Part shown: positions 34,984 to 41,354 of the stretch, one piece after another | Layout: each line of letters opens with the position of its first letter | Numbering within the stretch: position 1 is the stretch's first letter | From: an uncultured Eubacteriales bacterium | Lineage (GTDB): Bacteria; Bacillota; Clostridia; Monoglobales; Monoglobaceae | Length of the DNA: 44,524 bases | NCBI GenBank assembly: GCA_905198865.1 | Contig: CAJKEB010000013.1 | Span: 1 to 44,524 of the forward strand | Direction of reading: 5' to 3' | Made by a program: the position numbers and the translations under genes | The notes under the pieces: generated by a model | Databases searched by the model: none | What the model saw: only the letters and a program-made list of their open reading frames with translations | What the model was told of the DNA's origin: nothing

Positions 34984-35239
34984 ATAAACTATAGTTTGAC
35001 GAGTAGTTCGCCCACCCAGTTGCGCTCGCCGCCTCCGCCCCGAGCGCTCTATCGTGTCTCCTTACAGGAGACGCGATTTAGGGGATTTCATCCCCTAATA
35101 CCCCTGACTACGGGGTTTTAGGGGCAGCGCCCCTAATAACGGCTTCCCCGGAGGGGAAGATGTTACCCGCCCGGGTCTGGCGGGCGGAACTGGGCTAGGC
35201 TTTATTAAGTCAAACTATAATTTATACTATAACACAATA
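34984..35239 (+). repeat. Hairpin-chain repeat, copy 3 (complete, distinct modules)
   Basis: The ends ATAAACTATAGTTTGAC (34984-35000) and GTCAAACTATAATTTAT (35209-35225) are inverted. The first 60 bases after the left end match copy 4 (TTGCGCTCGCCGCCTCCGCC then CGAGCGCTCTATCGTG). The rest holds other hairpins: CGTGTCTCC-ttaca-GGAGACGCG (35053-35075), TAGGGGAT-ttc-ATCCCCTA (35079-35097), TTAGGGGC-agc-GCCCCTAA (35118-35136), CTTCCCC-gga-GGGGAAG (35143-35159) and CCCGCC-N7-GGCGGG (35166-35184). GGCTGCTGCG flanks it on both sides (34974-34983 and 35240-35249). No gene is seen in it. Confidence 0.9.
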
Positions 35240-35268
35240 GGCTGCTGCGGTGAGTAACGCAGCAGCCT
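35240..35268. terminator. Terminator-like hairpin next to repeat copy 3
   Basis: GGCTGCTGCG-gtgagta-ACGCAGCAGCC forms a ten-pair stem between the repeat and the lrgB stop. Flanking T-rich sequence is weak on both strands. It is probably the shared terminator of lrgAB and of the plus-strand gene before the repeat entered. Confidence 0.55.
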
Positions 35269-35285
35269 TAATTATTTAATCATAT

Positions 35286-35978
35286 CTACAGAATAAATAT
35301 CGAATAAATCGTGGTAATAAGTCCTGCCATACCTATGGCGATACCGCTCATTGCGCCCTCAACGTCTCCGATCTCAAGAGCCTTTGTCGTGCCAAGCGCA
35401 TGTGATGCCGTACCGATTGCCGTTCCGGCGGCAACCGAATTGTTTATCCTGAATAGCTTAATAAGCAGCGGCGAGAACATCGCTCCGAAAATACCGGTAA
35501 ACACCAATGCCATAACCGTAACTGAAGGAATACCGCCGTAGCTCTGACATATCGGCACGGCTATAGCTGTCGTAACCGACTTGGGAAACAACGATATCGT
35601 CAGCGTTTCGTCAAGGTTAAACACACGGCAAAGCGTAAGCACACACAGGATTGACGCGAGCGAGCCGGCGGCAGTTCCGGCAAGAAGCGGAAGCCAGTTC
35701 TCTTTGAGCTCCTTAATCTGCTGATGAATTTTCACGGCAAGCGCCGCAGTCGCCGGAGCTAAAAACAGCTCTATAAACCCGCCGCCGTTGCTGTAATTCT
35801 CATACGGGATCTTAAACACCAGCAAAAATGCGATAATTAAAATATCGGCAATCAAAATCGGATTGGCAAGCGGCGTTTTCAGCTTTCGGTTAACAGTAAC
35901 GCCGAATATGTAAGCAAACGCGCTTATCGTCACGCCGAACAGCGGATTTGCTGTTATTGTATTTATAAACTCACTCAC
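35286..35978 (-). CDS. lrgB: LrgB family membrane protein
   Basis: The protein has 230 residues with about six to seven helices. Family marks are NPLLIADILIIAFLL-like text (here NPILIADILIIAFLL), FLAPATAALAVKIHQQ, LFPKSVTTAIAVPICQSYGGIPSVTVMALVFTG in pieces, and ASHALGTTKALEIGDVEGAMS. LrgB/CidB proteins act with LrgA/CidA in control of murein hydrolases and export of pyruvate or similar small acids. The GTG start at 35978 has GAGGAGG and overlaps the lrgA stop as GTGA, so the pair is translationally coupled. Confidence 0.93.
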   Translation of the reverse strand: MSEFINTITANPLFGVTISAFAYIFGVTVNRKLKTPLANPILIADILIIAFLLVFKIPYENYSNGGGFIELFLAPATAALAVKIHQQIKELKENWLPLLAGTAAGSLASILCVLTLCRVFNLDETLTISLFPKSVTTAIAVPICQSYGGIPSVTVMALVFTGIFGAMFSPLLIKLFRINNSVAAGTAIGTASHALGTTKALEIGDVEGAMSGIAIGMAGLITTIYSIFIL

Positions 35979-36355
35979 TGCTCCGCACCTCCTCTTTTGA
36001 TTCTTACTCTACTTTGAATACCCATTACAAGCTTAACCGTATACGCTGTCACCGCAAAGGTCACAACCGTTGACACAACGCAGATTATTAAAATCTGAAC
36101 CACACTGTGCTTTATAACCTCATACTGAGTGATAATCCCAACACCGGACGGGATAAAGAAAAACGCCATGTTCTCCAAAAGGAACCCGTTGACCTCACTC
36201 AGCTTATGCGGCTTGAGCCAGTTCAGCAAGAATAATATGAACAAAAACACCATGCTCATAACGCTCCCCGGGAACGGAACAGGTATCAGCTCTGCTGCCA
36301 TCTGACCGAGTAAGCATATGCCGAAAATTATTGCAACTTGCTTTAAAATCTTCAA
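35975..36355 (-). CDS. lrgA: LrgA/CidA family holin-like protein
   Basis: The protein has 126 residues with four hydrophobic helices. It begins MKILKQVAIIFGICLLGQM and has the family motif ELIPVPFPGSVMSMV and NMAFFFIPSGVGIITQY. The start is a TTG at 36355, with GGTGAG upstream and no better in-frame ATG nearby. LrgA proteins are holin-like or antiholin-like partners of LrgB. There is no LytS/LytR pair in the window to regulate it. Transcription likely starts about 65 nt upstream from the TATAAT promoter. Confidence 0.92.
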   Translation of the reverse strand: MKILKQVAIIFGICLLGQMAAELIPVPFPGSVMSMVFLFILFLLNWLKPHKLSEVNGFLLENMAFFFIPSGVGIITQYEVIKHSVVQILIICVVSTVVTFAVTAYTVKLVMGIQSRVRIKRGGAEQ

Positions 36356-36428
36356 AAGAACTCACCAACCTTATTACTGTATTAATTTTTATTGTATATA
36401 CTATAAAATATATTAAAATCCATGTCGA

Positions 36429-36457
36429 ATTATACACCCGAAAAAATATCTTGTAAA
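36429..36457 (-). promoter_or_regulatory. Promoter of lrgAB
   Basis: On the minus strand the -35 is TTTACA (36452-36457), the spacer is 17 nt and the -10 is TATAAT (36429-36434). Its -35 is three bases from the -35 of the divergent SLOG gene promoter. Confidence 0.7.
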
Positions 36458-36460
36458 CCC

Positions 36461-36489
36461 TTGTGTTAAAATCCGAACAATGTTATACT
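36461..36489 (+). promoter_or_regulatory. Promoter of the SLOG-family gene
   Basis: The -35 is TTGTGT (36461-36466), the spacer is 17 nt and the -10 is TATACT (36484-36489). The expected transcript start (about 36496) lies within ten bases of the start codon. Confidence 0.5.
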
Positions 36490-36505
36490 GTATAAGGTGA
36501 TGAAA

Positions 36506-37033
36506 ATGAACTCCCGAATAAACACAACAAATGTATATAATTCTGCCGGCTTCATTGACCCGCAGAAATCGTGCTGCTTCAGCGGACACAGGATAATAAG
36601 AAACGAGGATATAGACGTTATCGTCCGTAATCTTCCCATATTGCTTGACAAGCTCCATAAAAGCGGTATAAACACCTTTATCGCCGGCGGCGCTTTGGGC
36701 TTTGACACACTGGCGGCTCAAGAGGTTATAAATCTGAGAGAGAAGCATAATGACGTCAGGCTTATTCTTGCATTGCCGTGCAGGAATCAGGACTTGAAAT
36801 GGACTGATTATCAGAAGAACCAATACAGTGCAATTTTAGACGCAGCCGATGAAATCTTATACATATCCGAAAGCTATTTACCGGGCTGTATGCAAAAACG
36901 CAACAGATTCATGGTTGACAACTGCATGACGCTTGTTGTATATATCCAGAACGCTTCAAGCGGAACGGGCTATACAACAAAATATGCGCTCGACAAAGAG
37001 CGCAGGGTTATCAATATTATCTCCGACATGTAA
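36506..37033 (+). CDS. SLOG-family (DUF1273/YpsA-like) protein
   Basis: The protein has 175 residues from ATG 36506, chosen because AAGGTG sits six bases before it; ATG 36500 and GTG 36497 overlap that site. Marks of the Rossmann-like SLOG fold are CCFSGHRI near residue 23, FIAGGALGFDTLAAQEV in the middle and TGYTTKYAL near the end. SLOG proteins bind nucleotides or nucleotide-like ligands; YpsA of Bacillus influences cell division, but the biochemical role here is unknown. It is a single plus-strand gene between lrgAB and DUF1292-ruvX and ends at a bidirectional terminator. Confidence 0.88.
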   Translation: MNSRINTTNVYNSAGFIDPQKSCCFSGHRIIRNEDIDVIVRNLPILLDKLHKSGINTFIAGGALGFDTLAAQEVINLREKHNDVRLILALPCRNQDLKWTDYQKNQYSAILDAADEILYISESYLPGCMQKRNRFMVDNCMTLVVYIQNASSGTGYTTKYALDKERRVINIISDM

Positions 37034-37058
37034 AACCGGCACCGCATGGGTGCCGGTT
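37034..37058. terminator. Bidirectional terminator between the SLOG gene and DUF1292 gene
   Basis: AACCGGCACC and GGTGCCGGTT form a ten-pair stem with a five-base loop. TTTTAC follows on the minus strand and TATTAAT on the plus strand. Both flanking genes converge on it. Confidence 0.8.
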
Positions 37059-37065
37059 ATTAATA

Positions 37066-37371
37066 TTAATCTTCAAAATCGAACTTATCGGCGTTGCGCT
37101 TTTTAAACTCTTCATAAATCTTTTCCGCAAGCGCTTCGTCAACAACCTGAGACAAGCAGTCCTCGCTGCTGACATCCTTGTCTATCTTAAACATCGCAAT
37201 CTCTGTGACTTCCTCCTGGTCATCGTCATACGGAATACAAATAATATAATCATTATTGTTTATTCTGACAGTGTCCAGATGTTCAAACGGTACGGTGTTG
37301 CCGTCCTCGTCAATAAGCTCCAGAACATTATTTTCATTCAAAGTCTCGTCGTTTTTCCTGTTGTCTGCCAT
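37066..37371 (-). CDS. DUF1292 family protein (YrzB-like)
   Basis: The protein has 101 residues from ATG 37371, which follows CAGGAGG. A longer frame upstream has no ribosome site and would overlap ruvX. The pattern LELIDEDGNTVPFEHLDTV, then YIICIPYDD and EEVTEIAMFKI, is the DUF1292 fold. The protein is acidic, ending in FDFED. Its function is not established. It follows ruvX by 46 nt, the order found in Bacillus (yrrK-yrzB). Confidence 0.9.
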   Translation of the reverse strand: MADNRKNDETLNENNVLELIDEDGNTVPFEHLDTVRINNNDYIICIPYDDDQEEVTEIAMFKIDKDVSSEDCLSQVVDEALAEKIYEEFKKRNADKFDFED

Positions 37372-37417
37372 AATTATAATCCTCCTGTGTTTATTTATTG
37401 CAAATATAGTATTAACA

Positions 37418-37828
37418 TTATTTAATGCTATCAAGATATGATTGAAGTATAAAGGCCGCCGAAATGCTGTCAACCGATTCCTTGCGTTTCTTGCCCCTGA
37501 CATTGGTGACGTTCATAAGATTATGCGCCGACACCGTGGTCAGCCTCTCGTCCCAAAGTATAACCGGAATATCCGTGCGCTTTGAAAGCTCCTCTTTAAG
37601 TCTTTGAGTCTTTTCGCCCCGCTCACCGACGGTTCCGTTCATGTTCTTCGGAAATCCCAGAACAATCTTTTCCGCGCCCAACTCTTCTGCAAGTTGAGCC
37701 GCATAATCCGCGACCTTGATTATACTGTGCGACTTGAAATTATCAAGCGTAGAGGCGCCGAAGCCAAGCTCGTCCGATATTGCAAATCCCGTCCGGCTGT
37801 CGCCGAAATCAATACCTAAAATCTTCAT
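37418..37828 (-). CDS. ruvX: RuvX/YqgF: putative pre-16S rRNA nuclease (Holliday junction resolvase-like)
   Basis: The protein has 136 residues, normal length. The RNase H-like fold starts with MKILGIDFGDSRTGFAISD, which holds the first catalytic Asp, then IVLGFPKNMNGTVGER and the second acidic site in LWDERLTTVSAHNLM, and ends with DSISAAFILQSYLDS. The family trims the 5' end of 16S rRNA in bacteria; the older resolvase role is less certain. ATG 37828 is preceded by GGAGTAAG. It is followed by DUF1292. alaS, often upstream, is replaced here by phage-derived genes. Confidence 0.95.
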   Translation of the reverse strand: MKILGIDFGDSRTGFAISDELGFGASTLDNFKSHSIIKVADYAAQLAEELGAEKIVLGFPKNMNGTVGERGEKTQRLKEELSKRTDIPVILWDERLTTVSAHNLMNVTNVRGKKRKESVDSISAAFILQSYLDSIK

Positions 37829-37891
37829 GAATTCTTACTCCAAAATCACTCTCTGAAATATCATAACTCAAATATATAACTTGTATACCAT

Positions 37892-37920
37892 ATAATAACA
37901 CTAATAATAAAATATTACAA
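37892..37920 (-). promoter_or_regulatory. Promoter of ruvX-DUF1292
   Basis: On the minus strand the -35 is TTGTAA (37915-37920), the spacer is 17 nt and the -10 is TATTAT (37892-37897), between the terminase stop and ruvX. No terminator was seen between terL and this promoter, so read-through from phage genes is possible. Confidence 0.55.
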
Positions 37921-37939
37921 GTATTTAATATAATAAATT

Positions 37940-39343
37940 TTATACTATAAACCTTGTATTTATTTCTTCCTCACCCAAGTCAAGCGGTGAATACTCGTCT
38001 TTTGTCCCGTTATTTGCAGGCGGAGCCGGGGTGATTGGGTTGCACATCAGAAAATACTTGAGCGCATCGTACAGATGATCCTCCTGTTTGGTATTAACGT
38101 CCTCGGGGTTTACATCGTCATATCTGAGCTCGGGCAGGGTTCTGATTATATTCGGGCATTTATCCTTAAAGAAATATATCATCGGCAGTCCGTCAGAATC
38201 AATTGACAGCCGATAGTGAACCTGCATCTTTCCGGCAATTCTGTCGTTCTTTCCCTTCTCGAAAAACACTCCGCGCCGCTCCATCATCTCGGCAATACTG
38301 CCCTCGCTTGAACCGGTCGCGTTCCAGATGGCGGGATCCGCCACGCCGGTTATTTTGCAGCCGGCATCAATCTCGTCCTTTTCAAGCTCAATAATCTTGT
38401 CAGCTATTTTCTGTGCCGTCCACCTCACGCCGACATCAGGCTTTCCGGTACAGCCGTAAAGCTCGCGGTAATTATAAGCTCTTCCGTCATAATCCACTGC
38501 ATACCATGACACGGCAAACGGCTTTGAATATCCGAAGTCAAACGCTCTGAACCGCCGCCACTCCTTTGGTATCTTAAAGGGTTCAATAACATGCGTATTA
38601 ATACGTGTACGGTAACCCTTTATATTATTCTTCCACTCGGTGAACACCTGACCGTCGAATATATCCCATTCGCCGTAGAGCAAGGCTCTCCTCTCGTTCT
38701 CCGGCAGCTGATTCAAACGCTTTATATACGCTTCGTCGGCAGCCATAAGGAACTTATTATCCTGTACAAAAGACGGGATAAATAATCTTTTTGTTCCGTA
38801 CTTTGTCGTATGCACTTCTCCCGGCTCTGCGCCTTCGATAAATCTCTGCTTAACCCAGTTATGTCCTACTCCGCCAGGATTTGTGCTTGACTTTATCTGC
38901 TTGGGATAATCGTTGGTACCCCTCACACGCGAGAGAAGATACGTATACTGGTTTTCAGTGAAGTGAGTCAGTTCGTCAAAGCGCACAACGTCATATTCCG
39001 CCCCCTGATAGCGCAGCACATCACTTTCCGCGGCGCAGTAGCCGAACTCAATCACAGAACCGTTTTTAAAGACCCATTTTCTTGCGCTGACCTGATATTT
39101 TGCGACAGATGTGGGATAAATAAGCAGAGAGTTCATGATAAGCGAATGTTCAAGCTCAGGAAAGGTTCGGCGCAATATCAGCTGATGACTTGCGGGATAT
39201 TTAACAGCATACAGCAAGGCGTCAACCAGCTGACCGTATGACTTTCCTCCGCCTGCGGCGCCGCCGAACAATACCTCGTCAGCGTCTGCGTTAATAAACT
39301 CAAACTGAGTTCTTGTAATTTCCAAATTCAGCTTTTCTGTCAT
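37940..39343 (-). CDS. Phage terminase large subunit (TerL)
   Basis: The protein has 467 residues, full length for TerL. The ATPase has Walker A FGGAAGGGKSYG (26-37), Walker B VVRFDE (119-124) and a coupling motif SSTNPGGVGHNW. The RNase H-like nuclease starts FRAFDFGYSKP (first Asp 269), with VADPAIWN and DALKYFLM further on. It packages DNA into the capsid by ATP-driven translocation and cuts concatemers. All motifs look intact. ATG 39343 follows GGAGGTG. It ends the unit Zn protein-sigma4-small terminase-TerL. Confidence 0.93.
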   Translation of the reverse strand: MTEKLNLEITRTQFEFINADADEVLFGGAAGGGKSYGQLVDALLYAVKYPASHQLILRRTFPELEHSLIMNSLLIYPTSVAKYQVSARKWVFKNGSVIEFGYCAAESDVLRYQGAEYDVVRFDELTHFTENQYTYLLSRVRGTNDYPKQIKSSTNPGGVGHNWVKQRFIEGAEPGEVHTTKYGTKRLFIPSFVQDNKFLMAADEAYIKRLNQLPENERRALLYGEWDIFDGQVFTEWKNNIKGYRTRINTHVIEPFKIPKEWRRFRAFDFGYSKPFAVSWYAVDYDGRAYNYRELYGCTGKPDVGVRWTAQKIADKIIELEKDEIDAGCKITGVADPAIWNATGSSEGSIAEMMERRGVFFEKGKNDRIAGKMQVHYRLSIDSDGLPMIYFFKDKCPNIIRTLPELRYDDVNPEDVNTKQEDHLYDALKYFLMCNPITPAPPANNGTKDEYSPLDLGEEEINTRFIV

Positions 39344-39363
39344 TTGTCGGTATTCACCTCCGC

Positions 39364-39684
39364 CTATACAATTTTTATCTCTACATCAAGCTTTGTGATT
39401 TTACTGTCCTCGCTCACGCTGTCCGGAACACCGAGGAGACTTAATATCTCCTTGGCTGCGGACAGCTCAATACGCTTGTCGCCGCAGCCGAGAAGCTCAT
39501 ACATCTTATCAAGCGCCGCATAAGCCTGTCCGATTTCATCTCCCTGCTCGCGGGTCTCGCATAATCTCTCTATCTGCTTTGCCGCTTCATCAATTACATC
39601 TTCGGGTTTGGCGGCGTTTTTTTGTTTTTCATCTTGGCTTAGCATCGCCTTTCCGGTATCTGTTTCACTTTTTTTCACCGCCAC
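39364..39684 (-). CDS. Small-terminase-like or packaging accessory protein
   Basis: The protein has 106 residues from a GTG at 39684, one base after the preceding gene's stop and with GGGGGA upstream. A longer frame would overlap the preceding gene throughout its HTH. The N-terminus is charged and disordered-looking (KKSETDTGKAMLSQDEKQKN), then a helical part (DEAAKQIERLCETREQGDE), and the end (AAKEILSLLGVPDSVSED then LDVEIKIV) resembles the tail of some small terminases. No clear DNA-binding domain is visible. The call rests mainly on its place 20 nt before terL. Confidence 0.5.
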   Translation of the reverse strand: MAVKKSETDTGKAMLSQDEKQKNAAKPEDVIDEAAKQIERLCETREQGDEIGQAYAALDKMYELLGCGDKRIELSAAKEILSLLGVPDSVSEDSKITKLDVEIKIV

Positions 39685-39685
39685 T

Positions 39686-40117
39686 TTACCATTCCCCCAC
39701 CGTCTGACCGACCAGCTTCTCAACTGCTCTGTCCATAATCCTGAAACACTGCCTGCGGCTGAAAAAAACACTGAACTCCATAGCGTCCCATGTTATGCCT
39801 TTGAGATACTTAGCCGTAACAACCATGACTTCATCACTGTCAAGCAGCTCTGACAGCCTGTTCCAGTCGTTTAAGATATTATTATACTTATTCCGGCACT
39901 TGTCTATTTCACTGCGGTAGAATTCAATATTTGACGCCGCTGTCAGATATGTATTGAACTCGGGCTTTAACTCTCTCAGCCTTTCGTCCGAAACGCTTAA
40001 CCGTGTAAAATCGTCTATAAGCGTATTGTAAAAATCAATCTTCAGTCTCATTTCTCTCTTGATAAGCGTCAGGTTTCTGAGCCATTTTTTTACTTGATCT
40101 TTGTCTTTCAGCTTCAT
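39686..40117 (-). CDS. Sigma-70 region 4-like phage regulator (ArpU/DUF1492 type)
   Basis: The protein has 143 residues. A helical N-terminal part (about 1-90, many Leu, Lys and Glu) is followed by a helix-turn-helix: MVVTAKYLKGITWDAMEFSV, then FFSRRQCFRIMDRAVEKL. This fits the late-gene activator or sigma-region-4-like proteins that precede terminase genes in many Clostridia phages. It probably promotes transcription of the packaging or structural genes. ATG 40117 follows AAAGGAGAAAG. It lies 32 nt after the zinc protein. Confidence 0.75.
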   Translation of the reverse strand: MKLKDKDQVKKWLRNLTLIKREMRLKIDFYNTLIDDFTRLSVSDERLRELKPEFNTYLTAASNIEFYRSEIDKCRNKYNNILNDWNRLSELLDSDEVMVVTAKYLKGITWDAMEFSVFFSRRQCFRIMDRAVEKLVGQTVGEW

Positions 40118-40149
40118 TTTTTATCTTTCTCCTTTCAAAATTTAATATA

Positions 40150-40350
40150 CTACTCTACATCGGCGATTTCGTAATAGCTGTGGCAGCACTCACTGTTGCA
40201 GAAAACACCGTCAAAACTCTTTATGTGCTTCTCTCCGTCTCTGAAAATATCACTTCCGCAGAACAGACACACACCGATAGGCCTGTCTCTGCGTCCGTCT
40301 CTTTTGATGCAGCCATAGCGTTCAACATTTAAAATGTCGGGATGGGTCAT
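40150..40350 (-). CDS. Small zinc-finger protein of the phage block
   Basis: The protein has 66 residues. Four cysteines, C28-x2-C31 and C51-x3-C55 (with C56 adjacent), form a likely zinc site: CLFCGSD and CNSECCHSYYE. There are basic residues before the site (RYGCIKRDGRRDRP). I recognise no named family; such small Zn proteins are common beside phage regulators. ATG 40350 follows AAAGGAATG. It is the first gene of the unit read from the operator-bearing promoter, so it is expected to be repressed by the divergent repressor. Confidence 0.65.
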   Translation of the reverse strand: MTHPDILNVERYGCIKRDGRRDRPIGVCLFCGSDIFRDGEKHIKSFDGVFCNSECCHSYYEIADVE

Positions 40351-40487
40351 AATTTCATTCCTTTCTGAATTAATTTAAGATAATTACTGCTTCTCCGTAA
40401 ATCTGCTTTATATCAGTTCATACGGCCGGTTTTTTCAAATTCTTACCGACTTCCCCAAATCCCAACATTTTTTTTGGTAACACAAAC

Positions 40488-40515
40488 ATTATATAACAAA
40501 TTTTTTATTTGTCAA
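40488..40515 (-). promoter_or_regulatory. Strong promoter of the Zn protein-sigma4-terminase unit, with palindromic operator in the spacer
   Basis: On the minus strand the -35 is TTGACA (40510-40515), the spacer is 16 nt and the -10 is TATAAT (40488-40493), both perfect. The inverted repeat ACAAAT-N5-ATTTGT (40496-40512) occupies the spacer, so bound repressor would exclude polymerase. The leader to 40350 is about 130 nt. Confidence 0.75.
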
Positions 40516-40547
40516 GAGAAAATAAAACATTTTTTTCGATATTTTTC

Positions 40548-40582
40548 TTGCTTTTTAGTATGTATTATGTTATAGTATGTAT
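40548..40582 (+). promoter_or_regulatory. Promoter of the XRE-S24 repressor with direct repeats
   Basis: The -35 is TTGCTT (40548-40553), the spacer is 17 nt and the -10 is TATAGT (40571-40576). TAGTATGTAT occurs twice, at 40556-40565 and 40573-40582, flanking and covering the -10. The repeats may be an autoregulatory site. Confidence 0.55.
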
Positions 40583-40597
40583 GGAGGTGTTTAAATT

Positions 40598-41323
40598 ATG
40601 GCAAATGAAGATATAAGCCGGAAATTGAAACAGGCTCGTTTAACCGCCGACATGTCTCAGAGAGAAATATATGAAAAGCTGAATATAAAGCAATCCACAT
40701 TCAGCGCCTGGGAGACGGGCAAGGCGGAGCCTGATATAAAAACCTTTCTGGAAATGTGCCGTATATACGGCATTGAAGATATACAGGGGTACTTTAATTC
40801 TTCAAAATCAAAAGGCGTACATATTGCCGCACCGGAGCTCGATAAGGCTGTTTTAAAGCTGCGAAGGATATATGACAATCCGGACGCATTTGAGGCGGTG
40901 TATAACTGTCTTGAATTTGAGTATAACCGTGACCTTGAAAGACGTGTGCTGAAGTTCAACAGCCGCAAGCGTCCTATACAAGTATTCCTTCAGCCTGCGG
41001 CAGCCGGACTCGGCAACTATATATCCGACAGTGATGCCGAGGTCATGGAGCTTGACGCGCCGCCGGAGGCCGATATAGGTATCAGAATTTCCGGCGACAG
41101 TATGGAGCCTCTTATCTGCGATGGTGAAATTGTATTCTTAAAATACAAGCCAACAGTTGAGATAGGCGAAATCGGCATATTCAATCTGCGGGGCGAAGCA
41201 TACTGCAAGCGCCTTGACCGTATACACGGCAAATACTGTCTCACATCTGAAAACCCGAAGTATTCTCCTATCTTCCTGAATGAAAACGACACGCTTGTGA
41301 CATACGGTCAGGTTTTGATTTGA
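40598..41323 (+). CDS. XRE-family repressor with S24 (LexA/CI-like) autoprotease domain
   Basis: The protein has 241 residues. The N-terminal XRE helix-turn-helix (5-60) contains QAR-LTADMSQREIYEKLNI and STFSAWETGKAEP. The C-terminal S24 domain has the nucleophile S168 in ISGDSMEP and the general base K204 in EAYCKRL. A self-cleavage bond is probable at A136-G137 in LQPAAAGLG. It is expected to repress the divergent phage unit and be inactivated after DNA damage through RecA. ATG 40598 follows GGAGGTG. It lies alone on the plus strand between the two minus-strand phage units. Confidence 0.93.
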   Translation: MANEDISRKLKQARLTADMSQREIYEKLNIKQSTFSAWETGKAEPDIKTFLEMCRIYGIEDIQGYFNSSKSKGVHIAAPELDKAVLKLRRIYDNPDAFEAVYNCLEFEYNRDLERRVLKFNSRKRPIQVFLQPAAAGLGNYISDSDAEVMELDAPPEADIGIRISGDSMEPLICDGEIVFLKYKPTVEIGEIGIFNLRGEAYCKRLDRIHGKYCLTSENPKYSPIFLNENDTLVTYGQVLI

Positions 41324-41324
41324 T

Positions 41325-41354
41325 TTATGGGGGGAGCTTTACTCTCCCCCATAA
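41325..41354. terminator. Bidirectional terminator between the repressor and portal genes
   Basis: TTATGGGGG-AG and CTCCCCCATAA pair across a short loop (41325-41354). Both neighbouring genes converge on it. T runs are short, so the strength is uncertain. Confidence 0.65.

Noticed and set aside
36413..36823. 136-residue minus-strand frame opposite the SLOG gene
   Set aside because: It overlaps the SLOG gene and both promoters, and has no start site or recognisable motif.
39685..39771. Longer N-terminus for the small-terminase-like protein
   Set aside because: It overlaps the end of the sigma-4-like gene; GTG 39684 directly after that stop fits better.
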